A stretch of 42,111 bases of DNA from a virus: IMG/VR virus record IMGVR_UViG_3300005836_000003, positions 1-42,111 of that record; one strand, 5' to 3'. Below the pieces are notes generated by a model. The model made no database searches, was not told the origin of the DNA, and was given only the letters and a program-made list of their open reading frames with translations. A program made the position numbers and the translations under genes. Of the stretch, positions 1 through 6,708 are shown piece by piece (position 1 is the first letter of the stretch; every line of letters starts with the position of its first letter).

Positions 1-148
1 CCAGCCGCGCCCGCGCGCGCGCCTCGAGCTCGCGCTCGACCTCGGCCTCGAGGTCGCGCAGGTCGCAGCCCGCGCGCAGGGCGGCCGCGCGCGCGCGCTC
101 GAGCCGAGCCTGCGCGACGCTCGCCCCGCGGTCCTCGGGCAGCTCCAT
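1..148 (-). CDS. Partial CDS, N-terminal 49 residues of an unknown coiled-coil-like protein
   Basis: An ATG at 148 opens a frame that runs off the left edge without a stop. The 49 visible residues are dominated by Arg, Ala, Glu and Leu with a heptad-like spacing (RLERARAAAL, then LRDLEAEVERELEARA), so a charged helix or coiled coil is likely. It follows the glycosylase-like gene on the same strand with a gap of only 7 bases, which fits the same leftward operon. No Shine-Dalgarno of note is seen. Function is not recognisable from this fragment. Confidence 0.55.
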   Translation of the reverse strand, partial: MELPEDRGASVAQARLERARAAALRAGCDLRDLEAEVERELEARARARL

Positions 149-155
149 CCGGGAG

Positions 156-743
156 CTATCGGGCGGCGCGGGCCTCGAGCTTGAGCCCGTCTCCCCAGAG
201 GAAGTCGGCGAGCCAGGCCCGAGCGCGCCCCATGTTCGCGGCCTGGTTCCACCATCGGCACAGGCCCGAGGGGTGCGGCAGGTGGCCGACGAGCAGGCGC
301 GCGCCGTCGAGCTCGACCCAGCGCTCGGCCAGGGGCTCCAGGTCGCGCGCCCCGAAGGCGCAGCAGACCTCGCGCCCGAGCAGCACGGCGCGCCTGGGCG
401 CGATCAGGGGCGCGATCTCGAGCGCCCTGCGCCTGGCCTCGGGCCCGTCCCATCCGTCCCCGCGCCCGCGGCGCCCCGGCCAGTGCTGCAGCAGGTTGAC
501 CCGGTCGACCTCGAGCAGCCAGCGCAGGCCGAGCTCGAGCCCGACCAGGCGCGCCAGCGAGCGCCCGCAGGCGCCCGTGATCGGCAGGTCCTCGGGGCCC
601 GTGCGGTTGGGCGCCCGGCCCACGACGACGACGCGCCCGACGCCTAGCGCCTCGCGGAGGGGCTCGCCGAGCTCGAGGCCCCAGCCGGCGATCGGGCGGC
701 CAGGCCCGCAGCGACACGTGGACCAGCCCCGGCGGTCGCTCAT
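156..743 (-). CDS. Uracil-DNA glycosylase-like protein
   Basis: 195 residues. The pattern is that of the UDG-like superfamily variants found in phages: a first catalytic-pocket loop VVVVGRAPN at residues 38-46 followed by a glycine-rich stretch (LPITGACGRSLARL, 53-66), an internal RVNLLQHWPG strand-loop (81-90), a PRRAVLLG strand (117-124), and a C-terminal HLPHPSGLCRWWN motif (154-166) in the place of the His-Pro-Ser loop that contacts the flipped base. Such enzymes remove uracil or deaminated bases from DNA; whether this variant is catalytically active cannot be told. Its ATG overlaps the stop of the upstream gene (ATGA), so it is translationally coupled. It lies in the early-type left end with a resolvase and a Rep-like gene, which suits a role in DNA metabolism. 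Confidence 0.72.
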   Translation of the reverse strand: MSDRRGWSTCRCGPGRPIAGWGLELGEPLREALGVGRVVVVGRAPNRTGPEDLPITGACGRSLARLVGLELGLRWLLEVDRVNLLQHWPGRRGRGDGWDGPEARRRALEIAPLIAPRRAVLLGREVCCAFGARDLEPLAERWVELDGARLLVGHLPHPSGLCRWWNQAANMGRARAWLADFLWGDGLKLEARAAR

Positions 744-1417
744 CCGACGCCCGCTCGAGCCTTGAGGTAGGCGAGCCGTCCGGCCTCGCTCGAGAACGAG
801 CCCGAGCGCACGCGCGCGCTCTTGATCGCGGCCTCGAGCTCGCGCGTGAAGTGCGCCTCGTACCTGCGCCCGGCGTTCTCCTGCGCGACCGCGCGGAACT
901 TGAGCCTGGGGTGGATCGTCGCCTGGCGCGCGAGGATCCAGAGCGCGACGTCGCCGGCGCCGCGGACCTTCTGCCGGATCTGCCGGCCGGGGATCTTGCG
1001 CTGGCGCGGGTCGCCGCGCGGCAGCAGGCGCCTGGCGAAGCGGCCCGTGGTCGCGGAGCGCCGCGCCTCGACGTAGCGGGCCGGGATCGCCAGGTGCTGC
1101 GCGCCCTGCGTCGGGCGCTTGGTTCCGCCGTACTCCTGCAGGACCATGAACTCATCGAGCGAGCCGACCTCGCTCGTGATGTGCGGCCAGTCGCGCTTCT
1201 CCGCGCGGCGGACGCGGAAGCCCTGGGCGAGGCGCTTGCCGTGCACGCGCAGGCGGCTGGGCAGGTCCGCTATCTCCGCGGCCCGGACGTCCTGCGAGAG
1301 GCGCGTGAGCGCGACCGCCGCGGCGAAAGGGATCTGATCCTGCGCCCAGCGGCGCACGGTCTCGGCCATGAGCTCGGCGTCGGTCGCGACCGCGACGGTG
1401 ACGCCGGGCGCGGCCAC
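740..1417 (-). CDS. Conserved phage protein, possible minor virion component
   Basis: 225 residues, GTG start at 1417. The N-terminal part has an AVALTRLSQDVRAAE helix (residues 34-48) and an aromatic/GG segment FMVLQEYGGTKRP (about 90-102) followed by HLAIPARYVEARR. Phage proteins of this shape (helix, then a 'GG.K..........AIP' stretch, then a basic region) usually sit among tail-completion or virion-morphogenesis genes, but here the gene lies in the early-type block. The middle is rich in Arg and Lys (TGRFARRLLPRGDPRQRK), which may mean nucleic-acid or virion binding. Flanked by overlapping genes on both sides. The functional call is weak; that it is coding is well supported by the overlaps and the non-biased composition. 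Confidence 0.6.
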   Translation of the reverse strand: MAAPGVTVAVATDAELMAETVRRWAQDQIPFAAAVALTRLSQDVRAAEIADLPSRLRVHGKRLAQGFRVRRAEKRDWPHITSEVGSLDEFMVLQEYGGTKRPTQGAQHLAIPARYVEARRSATTGRFARRLLPRGDPRQRKIPGRQIRQKVRGAGDVALWILARQATIHPRLKFRAVAQENAGRRYEAHFTRELEAAIKSARVRSGSFSSEAGRLAYLKARAGVG

Positions 1418-1419
1418 GA

Positions 1420-1716
1420 TCAGCTCTTGGGCGGGACGATGCCGACGGTCTCCATGTGGCGCGCGCGCTCGACGAGCGGCATGCGCGCCGTGGCGAGCAC
1501 TCCGCGAGCGAGGTACTCGACGTCGAAGGTCCCGTCCTTGTGGTCGCGCGCGATCGTCCCGGAGACCTCCGCGTAGCGCGCGCCGCCGAACATCAGGACG
1601 ACCCCGCAGCGCGCGCCGGCTTTCGGGCGCCAGGCGTCGGACCTGTCGGCCTTCGGGGCCTGCGGGGCCGGGGCGGATGCGGGGGCGGTCGGGCTCATCG
1701 GTGCGGGGTCGGTCAT
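1420..1716 (-). CDS. Unknown small protein with Ala/Pro-rich N-terminus
   Basis: 98 residues. The first 25 or so residues are Ala/Pro/Ser-rich and probably disordered; the remainder (GVVLMFGGARYAEVSGTIARDHKDGTF and beyond) looks like a small beta-barrel such as an SH3-type fold, with alternating hydrophobic residues. The family is not recognised. The stop is two bases before the next start (GTG at 1417) and an 18-base gap separates it from the upstream gene. The start at 1716 is an ATG preceded by GAGCGACCC, a modest Shine-Dalgarno. Confidence 0.55.
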   Translation of the reverse strand: MTDPAPMSPTAPASAPAPQAPKADRSDAWRPKAGARCGVVLMFGGARYAEVSGTIARDHKDGTFDVEYLARGVLATARMPLVERARHMETVGIVPPKS

Positions 1717-1734
1717 GGGTCGCTCGGGTTCTGT

Positions 1735-1935
1735 CTAGCTCCGCTCCTCGTCGTCGAGGTCGCGCAGCAGGTCGCTCAGGGTCGGGTCTCCGAAGGCGGC
1801 GGCTCCTGCGGCCGAGCCGCTCCGGACGTGCTCGGCGATCCGGACGGCGAGGCGCAAGAGGCGCAGGGCCTTCGCGATCTGCCCTATCCCGGGGATCAGC
1901 TCGGCGACGGCCTCGAGGGCTTCTAGGAGGCTCAC
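1735..1935 (-). CDS. Unknown 66-residue amphipathic helical protein
   Basis: GTG start at 1935, overlapping the stop of the RusA-like gene (GTGA). The N-terminal half, SLLEALEAVAELIPGIGQIA then KALRLLRLAVRIAEHV, forms one or two amphipathic helices with an IPGIG turn; the C-terminus is acidic (LSDLLRDLDDEERS). It lacks an uninterrupted hydrophobic stretch long enough for a clear transmembrane segment, although membrane association is possible. No family is recognised. Coupling to the resolvase gene supports translation. Confidence 0.55.
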   Translation of the reverse strand: MSLLEALEAVAELIPGIGQIAKALRLLRLAVRIAEHVRSGSAAGAAAFGDPTLSDLLRDLDDEERS

Positions 1936-2423
1936 GCCGGCCACCATAGCAGCGCCACGGCCGCCGAGGAATCGTCGGGCCGGACGTCGAGCTGCCCAGG
2001 GCGCGCCTCGGGGGCGGGCCGCACGCGCACGGCGACTCCGGGCCGCACGCCGTAGAGCTTGGTCGCCCGCAGCCCGACGACCTGCGAGTCGTCGAGCCAG
2101 CAGCGGCCGGTCAGCGCGTCGAGGAGCGCGCGCGAGAGCTTGTCGACGTCGGGCCGCGCCGAGGGGTACGGCCTCGCCTTGGACGTGGGGCGCGCCAGGC
2201 GGACGTGGGACTTCGGCCGCCAGAGCACGAAGCACGCCTCGACGACGACCGGACCCTCGAGCGGCTTGATCCAGCCCGAGACGAGCGCGGTCGTCTCGAT
2301 CGCCGCGCGCCAGGCGCGCAGGCCTCTCGAGCTCTCGCGCACGACGCCGGCGACGGGCGCGCGCTTGGAGCCCTGCGAGACCGGGCGCCCGTCGACGAAG
2401 AACCAGGGCTTGGGCGTGCTCAC
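1932..2423 (-). CDS. rusA: RusA-like Holliday junction resolvase
   Basis: 163 residues, GTG start. RusA resolvases are small dimeric endonucleases that cut four-way junctions using Mg2+ held by clustered aspartates. Here the N-terminus has the family strand FFVDGRPVSQGSKR (8-21), and the core reads PSARPDVDKLSRALLDAL (87-104) followed by WLDDSQVVGLRATKLYG (109-125). Asp92, Asp94 and Asp111/112 occupy the expected acidic positions and Lys122 the expected basic one. The length is slightly above the usual 120-140 residues because of a C-terminal tail. Context with a Rep-like protein and a glycosylase-like protein supports a role in resolving replication or recombination intermediates before packaging. 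Confidence 0.88.
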   Translation of the reverse strand: MSTPKPWFFVDGRPVSQGSKRAPVAGVVRESSRGLRAWRAAIETTALVSGWIKPLEGPVVVEACFVLWRPKSHVRLARPTSKARPYPSARPDVDKLSRALLDALTGRCWLDDSQVVGLRATKLYGVRPGVAVRVRPAPEARPGQLDVRPDDSSAAVALLWWPA

Positions 2424-2803
2424 CGCTCGCGCCAGACGAAGGCGCCCTCGGGCTCAGACCAGCGCAGCTCCTCGGCCATCCGCCGCGCAGCGCAGAGCTC
2501 GAGCCGGCGCCGGCGCACGCTTGCGAGCCGGAGCGTGCGGCCTCCGAGCTGCCGGCGCCCGCCGCGCGCGGGACCGCGAGCGAGCCTCCGGGCCCGGCGC
2601 TTGAGGTAGCGCTCCCGCTTCCACCACGCGGGGTCGGAGATCCAGCCCCCGCCATACGACCACACCGCAAGCGGCCGCCCCAGCGGAGTGGCGAAGATCG
2701 CGCCGGCGCACTCGCGCGCGCCATCGAGCCTCGCGAAGGCGATGTCCTCCGCGCGCACGGCGGCTGCGAGCTGCTCCAGCGCTGCGGGCTCCAGCTCGCT
2801 CAC
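2420..2803 (-). CDS. Unknown Arg-rich protein
   Basis: 127 residues from a GTG at 2803 that overlaps the upstream stop (GTGA). The N-terminal third is acidic and helical (SELEPAALEQLAAAVRAEDIAF); it is followed by a Trp/Gly-rich patch (WSYGGGWISDPAWWKRERY) and a strongly basic middle (LKRRARRLARGPARGGRRQL) that could bind DNA. The C-terminus ends in its own stop four bases into the resolvase gene. No domain family is recognised. An ORF in the same frame extends further upstream, but the overlap-coupled GTG is the better start. Confidence 0.55.
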   Translation of the reverse strand: MSELEPAALEQLAAAVRAEDIAFARLDGARECAGAIFATPLGRPLAVWSYGGGWISDPAWWKRERYLKRRARRLARGPARGGRRQLGGRTLRLASVRRRRLELCAARRMAEELRWSEPEGAFVWRER

Positions 2804-3117
2804 GTCGCGCGCTCCGCCGCGCCGGGGCGCGTGGACTCGTAGCGCGGCAGCGCGAGCGCGGCCCGGATACGGTCGAGCCGGAGCGCCCAGTCGTTCGTCG
2901 TGGCCTGGCCGCGGGCGGACGGCATCGCTCCCACGGCCCACTCGAGGTCATCGCGCAGAGCGCGGCATTGCTCCCTCTCGTAGCTCGTGACGCTGCGCGC
3001 GAACTCGATGATCTCCCGCGCCAGAGCCGCGGCCGCGCCGCACTTGAGCTCGGGGTCATGCCGCACGGCCCAGCGCAGGGCGACCTCGGCGGCCGGCAGA
3101 AAGAGGTCCTCGCTCAC
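2800..3117 (-). CDS. Unknown small helical protein
   Basis: 105 residues, GTG start at 3117 overlapping the upstream stop. Composition is mixed and helical: AAEVALRWAVRHDPELKCGAAAALAREIIEFARSV is a likely helical pair, with a YEREQC segment and a Trp-containing second half (WAVGAM, NDWALRL). No signal peptide, no transmembrane segment and no recognised motif. Part of the tightly overlapping leftward block transcribed from the promoter at about 4.26 kb. Confidence 0.55.
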   Translation of the reverse strand: MSEDLFLPAAEVALRWAVRHDPELKCGAAAALAREIIEFARSVTSYEREQCRALRDDLEWAVGAMPSARGQATTNDWALRLDRIRAALALPRYESTRPGAAERAT

Positions 3118-4193
3118 GTCGCGCGCTCCTGCGGGTCGACCGGATCGCGGCAGAGCTTGACGGCCTTCTCTAGAAACGTGAGGGCGACTTCATCCCCTCC
3201 GAGCCGCGCGGCGTCGAGATTGAGCACGGCCTGCCGCAGCTCGCGCAGCGCGAAGTTGCTCGGGTCTCGCTCCCATCGGTCGCGCTGCCGGATGAGCGTC
3301 TTGTTCATGCTCTCGAGCTTGAGCAGGCGCTCGGGCGACGAATCGACCGCGCGCAGCTCCGCGACGCGCCGCTCGGAAGCGTCGAGCAGCGACTTCGCGT
3401 GCCGCGCTCCCGCGAGCGCGCCGTCGCGGGCGCTCTCCGCGGCGTAGCGCGCGAGGCGCTCGGCGGCGATCAGCGGGTGCGCCGCGGCATCCTTCGCGGC
3501 CTCGAGCTCGTGCGCCGGCGCGACGAGCGCGGAGCGCAGGGCGGCGGCGATCGACTCCCAGCGGCCGGCGGAGCGCGCGAGGAGCTGGACGGCCCAGAGG
3601 TCTCCGCCGCCCTCGCTCTCGACGAGGTCCGCGAGCCAGTGGATCGCGCTGCGGATGTCCGAGCGCTCGGGCGAGTGCAGGCCGTCGCGCGGCGGCAGCT
3701 CGAAGCCGAGCACGCGCGCCTGCAGGCGCAGCTCGTCGTCGCGCTCGCGCGCGCGCTCCCGCGCGTCCTCGTCGATCATCTCGCGCTCTGCGAGCTCACG
3801 CTCCGCGGCCTCGCCCTCGGCCGCACGCTTGCAGTCCCACAGCAGGCCCGAAGCCACGTCGTAGGAGTCGCGGCCGAGCTTCTCGCGGAGCACCGAGAGC
3901 AGCGCGTCGGTCGCGGCCTGGGCCGTGAGCTGCGGGGCTACCCGCTCCGAGAGCGTCGCTTCGGGAGCGACGTCGTCGCCGTCGTCGACCTCGTCCTCCG
4001 GAGCGAGCGGCTGCGCCATGCGCTCGGCTTCGAGCTCGTCGGCGCGGGCGGCGCGCCCGAGCAGCCAGTCGAGAGCCTCTCGATCGCGGGGGCCTCCTTC
4101 GCCCTCGTTTATTGCGGCTGCGATCGACTCCAGGATCTCCGCGCGCGCGAGATCGGCGCTCATCGGGAGCTGGGCCTTTCCCTTCGATTCCAT
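3114..4193 (-). CDS. Unknown 359-residue helical, charged protein
   Basis: Begins at an ATG with a good Shine-Dalgarno (GGAGG, seven bases upstream) about 50 bases downstream of the -10 of promoter P1, so it is the first gene read from that promoter. The protein is almost wholly helical: an acidic segment at 65-80 (EDEVDDGDDVAPE), a Glu/Arg-rich probable coiled coil at 125-160 (EAAERELAEREMIDEDARERARERDDELRLQ in part), and Ala-rich helices to the end. Phage early regions often carry such helical accessory proteins; no catalytic motif or known family is seen. The overlap of its stop with the next gene places it in the same transcript as the resolvase. Confidence 0.65.
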   Translation of the reverse strand: MESKGKAQLPMSADLARAEILESIAAAINEGEGGPRDREALDWLLGRAARADELEAERMAQPLAPEDEVDDGDDVAPEATLSERVAPQLTAQAATDALLSVLREKLGRDSYDVASGLLWDCKRAAEGEAAERELAEREMIDEDARERARERDDELRLQARVLGFELPPRDGLHSPERSDIRSAIHWLADLVESEGGGDLWAVQLLARSAGRWESIAAALRSALVAPAHELEAAKDAAAHPLIAAERLARYAAESARDGALAGARHAKSLLDASERRVAELRAVDSSPERLLKLESMNKTLIRQRDRWERDPSNFALRELRQAVLNLDAARLGGDEVALTFLEKAVKLCRDPVDPQERAT

Positions 4194-4462
4194 GTCGTCC
4201 TCCGTGGGTCCTGGGGAGAGCGCCTCTGCGGCGAGCGGGGATCCTCTCGGGGGATCGGCGCCGCGTCAATACGAAAAGCGCTAGCCTCGCTCGCGAGCCG
4301 CGCCAGGCGCTCCGAGACCAGGCCCAAGATCGACGCGCGCACGCGCGGATCGAGCTCGTGCGCGTCGAGCTGCAGGATCCAGCTCGCGCAGCCGCGCGCG
4401 TCGGCCCCGCGGATCCGGCCCCGCAGCTCGGCGGCGATCTCCTCGATCGGGCGGGCGCTCAC
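4160..4462 (-). CDS. Unknown protein, paralogue of the adjacent gene; 3' end carries promoter P1
   Basis: 100 residues, GTG start coupled to the previous stop. Residues 5-62 align with the whole of the neighbouring 75-residue protein: both have a GC followed by an IL dipeptide, a DPR.R motif and a RLA.LA helix (here DARGCASWILQLDAHELDPRVR in outline, there DPAGCAELILEV). This points to tandem duplication of a small helical domain of unknown function. The last 35 residues or so (Pro/Arg-rich) are encoded across promoter P1 and overlap the start of the 3114-4193 gene, so they may be a late extension. In the other promoter copies a TAG stop stands just before the conserved box; here the TAG is out of frame. 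Confidence 0.55.
   Translation of the reverse strand: MSARPIEEIAAELRGRIRGADARGCASWILQLDAHELDPRVRASILGLVSERLARLASEASAFRIDAAPIPREDPRSPQRRSPQDPRRTTWNRRERPSSR
4241..4279 (-). promoter_or_regulatory. Promoter P1 (repeat promoter module)
   Basis: On the minus strand the element reads GCTTTTCGTATTGACGCGG, with -35 TTGACG at 4269-4264, then 17 bases, then a weak -10 GAGGAT at 4246-4241. The upstream box and -35 match the modules at 7.09 and 7.41 kb almost base for base, with one extra T in the T-run. The first gene downstream starts at 4193 behind a strong ribosome binding site. The element lies inside the 3' part of the gene 4160-4462, so that gene is read through its neighbour's promoter. Confidence 0.6.
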
Positions 4463-4686
4463 GGACGGATCTCGCGGTCGGGTCCGCCGTCGCGCTTCCG
4501 GCTCTCGTCGAGGGCGAGCTGCGCCAGGCGCGCGGCGACGATCGCGAACACGGCGCCGCGGGCGCGCGGGTCCTCGACGCCGTCCGCGACTTCGAGGATC
4601 AGCTCCGCGCAGCCGGCCGGGTCGAGCGAGCGCGCGCGCGCCTCGAAGCCGCGCAGCAGCGCTCCCAGGTCCGCGCCGGGCTTCAC
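4459..4686 (-). CDS. Unknown 75-residue protein, paralogue of the next gene
   Basis: GTG start at 4686, overlapping the stop of the upstream gene (GTGA); its own stop overlaps the next GTG. The sequence is a compact helical domain (GALLRGFEARARSLDPAGC, ELILEVADGVEDPRARG, AIVAARLAQLALDESRK) that repeats in the following gene. Conserved Cys within a GC pair suggests a structural or metal role, but a single cysteine per domain is weak evidence. Family not recognised. Confidence 0.55.
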   Translation of the reverse strand: MKPGADLGALLRGFEARARSLDPAGCAELILEVADGVEDPRARGAVFAIVAARLAQLALDESRKRDGGPDREIRP

Positions 4687-4964
4687 GGCCCGACCTCGAG
4701 GCCGGCGACGCCGGCGCTCCTCGCCCAATCGTCGAGCGCGCCCTGGAGCACGCGGATCTCGAGCTCCCGGCCGAGCGCGAGCAGGCGCTCGTCGAGGGCG
4801 CGCGAGCGCGGCTCCGAGACGGTCCAGTCGGCCGCAGTCCCGGCCGCCCTCAGGGCCTTCTGCTCGTCGAGGAAGCGCGTGCGCTCGAGCGCGCAGAGCA
4901 GGAAGGCGTGGACGAGGCTCGGGATCGTCGCGGGCTCCGCCGCGGGTTCGGGTTCGTCGGTCAT
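4683..4964 (-). CDS. Unknown small helical protein downstream of the Rep-like gene
   Basis: 93 residues, ATG start coupled to the end of the Rep-like gene (ATGA). After an acidic, Pro-rich N-terminus (TDEPEPAAEPATIP) it forms helices: LVHAFLLCALERTRFLDEQK, a short WTVSEP strand, then RSRALDERLLALGRELEIRV. It shares the general look of the two small proteins that follow but clear alignment cannot be made by eye. Possible partner of the Rep-like protein because of the tight coupling; this is inference only. Confidence 0.55.
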   Translation of the reverse strand: MTDEPEPAAEPATIPSLVHAFLLCALERTRFLDEQKALRAAGTAADWTVSEPRSRALDERLLALGRELEIRVLQGALDDWARSAGVAGLEVGP

Positions 4965-5968
4965 CGCAGGGCCCTCAGCTCGGGGAAGTGCCGGACGGCG
5001 CGCAGGATCCATCCGGCGCGGTTGCGGACGACGTCGCCGCGCTCGAGCGCGCGCGCGAGCAGGCGCGCGGCCGCTGCGAGGCGCTCGGGGCAGCGCGCGA
5101 GCTCGAGCTGGGCGCCCGAGCCGCGCACGTCGGCGCCGGCGGCGCGCAGGAGCGCCAGGCAGCGCAGGGGCTCGCGCTCCATGGCGGCGCGGCCGATCGC
5201 GCGGGCGCGCTCGAGCTGCTCTGCCGAGGGCGCGCTCCGGCCCCGCACGGGCGAGCTAGCTTTATGCCCCGTTTGATTCGCGGATGATTCAGGCCCCCCG
5301 GAATCAGCCGCGAAACCCGCTGCCTGCCGAAGTGACCCGCTGCTTGACGGATCGGCGCGGACCTGCGGCGGAACGTCAAGCAGGCCCTCCTCGAAGGGCA
5401 GCATCGGCTCGCGCTCGAGTCGCGCGGCGCGCTCGCGCCAGCCGCGGAACAGGCGCCGCCAGGCGTCGGGGTTCGCGCGCGCCTCCGGATGCGCCGCGAG
5501 CATGTGCCGGCCCTCCCGCGCCCACCACTCCGCGTCGCGGTCCTGCTCGAGCAGCTCGAAGGTCTGCGGGTAGCGCGGCCGGCGCTCGGGGTGCTCGGGG
5601 TCTCGGGCCCGCGGCATCCAGTCGCCCGGGCGCCGGACGAGCGCGCAGGCGCCCTCGAGCTCGCCCAGGTGCTTGCGGATCGTGCGCAGGCTCGGCGCCC
5701 CTCCGCCGTAGAAGCCTCTCCAGGCTCGCTCCAGGCCCTCGGCGCCCAGGCGCGCGACGGCGCCGGGGACGTACCAGGAGCGCCGGGGCTCGCCGCGCGG
5801 CGGGCAGGCGAGGGCGAGCAGGAGCAGGAGCAGGCGGGAGCGCAGCTCGCGGCAGTCGCGCCGGCGGCTCGCGGCCTCGACGGCGCAGGCGAGGCGCGGG
5901 GACCTCTCGGCGAGCTCGTCGAGGGCGGATCGGGCAGGCGCCTGGGGCAGCCTTTGGCTATCTTGCAT
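4961..5968 (-). CDS. Replication-initiator-like winged-helix protein
   Basis: 335 residues, ATG start. The N-terminal half has a leucine-rich helix (LRSRLLLLLLALA, 42-54), then SWYVPGAVARLGAEGLERAW (64-83) and a probable helix-turn-helix, APSLRTIRKHLGELEGACAL (91-110), the arrangement of winged-helix replication proteins and plasmid Rep-like proteins. A Ser/Pro-rich linker (about 205-250) leads to a C-terminal helical domain ending VVRNRAGWILRAVRHFPELR, which recalls the 'N.AG.L..AI' C-terminal box of phage and plasmid replication proteins. It is preceded by 364 non-coding bases with palindromes and a DnaA-box-like site, consistent with origin binding. The alternative is a transcription regulator. 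The start lacks a clear Shine-Dalgarno. Confidence 0.6.
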   Translation of the reverse strand: MQDSQRLPQAPARSALDELAERSPRLACAVEAASRRRDCRELRSRLLLLLLALACPPRGEPRRSWYVPGAVARLGAEGLERAWRGFYGGGAPSLRTIRKHLGELEGACALVRRPGDWMPRARDPEHPERRPRYPQTFELLEQDRDAEWWAREGRHMLAAHPEARANPDAWRRLFRGWRERAARLEREPMLPFEEGLLDVPPQVRADPSSSGSLRQAAGFAADSGGPESSANQTGHKASSPVRGRSAPSAEQLERARAIGRAAMEREPLRCLALLRAAGADVRGSGAQLELARCPERLAAAARLLARALERGDVVRNRAGWILRAVRHFPELRALR

Positions 5969-6038
5969 CTGCGGTCGCTTGATGGGTCCAGTAATGAGCG
6001 GCCGCCGGCAGCGGGCCCCGGTAAGGGCGCCGACGCGG

Positions 6039-6067
6039 GCGGGCTCGGCCGGAGAGGTCGAGCCCGC
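6039..6067. repeat. Perfect 9-bp inverted repeat; terminator-like on the plus strand
   Basis: Arms GCGGGCTCG (6039-6047) and CGAGCCCGC (6059-6067) are separated by 11 bases and followed on the plus strand by TTCTTGT, the shape of an intrinsic terminator for rightward transcription. On the minus strand it would be a hairpin in the 5' leader of the Rep-like gene, about 70 bases before its ATG. Which role applies is not decided by the sequence. Confidence 0.55.
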
Positions 6068-6233
6068 TTCTTGTACCCCCGAGCTCCGGCCGCGCGCAAG
6101 CGCGCGCTCGCCGCGCCCGGGGATCGGGGAGCGCCCGCTCTGCTCTGTCAGCAGTTTCCCTTCAATGCTTGGATGCTGGAAGGTTCGCGGCGCGATCGCG
6201 GAGTTATCCCCAATCTCTCCCCATCAGCGCTCG

Positions 6234-6247
6234 GCGGCGATCGCCGC
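6234..6247. repeat. Perfect 14-bp palindrome GCGGCGATCGCCGC
   Basis: Self-complementary element centred on GATC, about 22 bases from the DnaA-box-like site. It could be an operator for a dimeric regulator or a structural element of an origin. GC-rich palindromes arise by chance more often at this composition, so confidence in function is limited. Confidence 0.45.
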
Positions 6248-6264
6248 GGAAATCTGGGCGCAGG

Positions 6265-6292
6265 GGCGCCGCGGCGAGAACTCCGCGGCGCC
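6265..6292. repeat. Perfect 10-bp inverted repeat with 8-base loop
   Basis: Arms GGCGCCGCGG (6265-6274) and CCGCGGCGCC (6283-6292) flank CGAGAACT. On the minus strand the hairpin lies about 40 bases after the stop of the 6333-6704 gene, so it may act as an attenuator or terminator of the upstream transcript although no T-run follows. It equally suits an origin or operator. Confidence 0.5.
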
Positions 6293-6332
6293 TGCCCGCG
6301 GGCGCCCTGCCCCCCCGGGCGGGCGCTCCGGG

Positions 6333-6704
6333 CTAGCGCAGCTCGGCTTCGAGGCCGTCGAGCTCGAGCAGCGGCGCTCCGAAGGCCTCGAAGCGCTCGT
6401 GCGGGCTCTGCAGCTCGCCGGCCTCGAAGTCGAGCGCGTGCTGCCCGGCGATCAGCTCGCGCAGGCCGGCCTCGGCCTCGCGCAGGGAGGCGCGCACGGC
6501 CCTGACGGCGCCGCGGGCCTCCTCGAGCAGCTCCTCCAGCTCGACGACGCCCGCCTGGGCGGCGCGGATCGCCGTCAGGTCGGCCGCGGCGCGGGCGGCC
6601 TCCTCGGCGGCCTGGGGCTGCGCCTCCGCGCGCTCGCCCGCCGCGAGGTTCTTGCGGTCCGGGCCGGCGCCGGCGCGAGCCCGCGAGCTCCTGGGGCGGC
6701 CCAC
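6333..6704 (-). CDS. Unknown coiled-coil protein
   Basis: 123 residues, GTG start at 6704 with GAGG six bases upstream. The N-terminus is basic (GRPRSSRARAGAGPDRK); residues 25-90 are a long Ala/Glu-rich helix with heptad spacing (VVELEELLEEARGAVRAVRASLREAEAGLREL), a clear coiled-coil candidate; the C-terminus is acidic and leucine-rich. It follows the 6709-7062 gene by four bases and is probably expressed from promoter P2. No family is recognised. Confidence 0.55.
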   Translation of the reverse strand: MGRPRSSRARAGAGPDRKNLAAGERAEAQPQAAEEAARAAADLTAIRAAQAGVVELEELLEEARGAVRAVRASLREAEAGLRELIAGQHALDFEAGELQSPHERFEAFGAPLLELDGLEAELR

Positions 6705-6708
6705 GGCC

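Larger units (their letters stand above)
5969..6332. other. 364-base non-coding region, candidate origin/regulatory region
   Basis: The longest stretch in the window with no supportable gene. It contains two perfect inverted repeats (6039-6067, 6265-6292), a perfect 14-base palindrome centred on GATC (6234-6247), a near-match to a DnaA box (TTATCCCCA, 6204-6212, one mismatch to TTATCCACA) and a locally lower-GC patch (about 6140-6225) in otherwise extremely GC-rich DNA. It lies directly upstream of the replication-initiator-like gene. These are the usual ingredients of a phage or plasmid origin, or of a control region for the Rep-like gene. Read-through ORFs across it have no plausible protein features. 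Confidence 0.5.

Noticed and set aside
4975-6099. 374-residue minus-strand frame over the Rep-like gene
   Set aside because: Shadow frame of low complexity (Arg, Ser, Ala, Pro) covering the non-coding region; the 335-residue frame has the helix-turn-helix and coupled stop.
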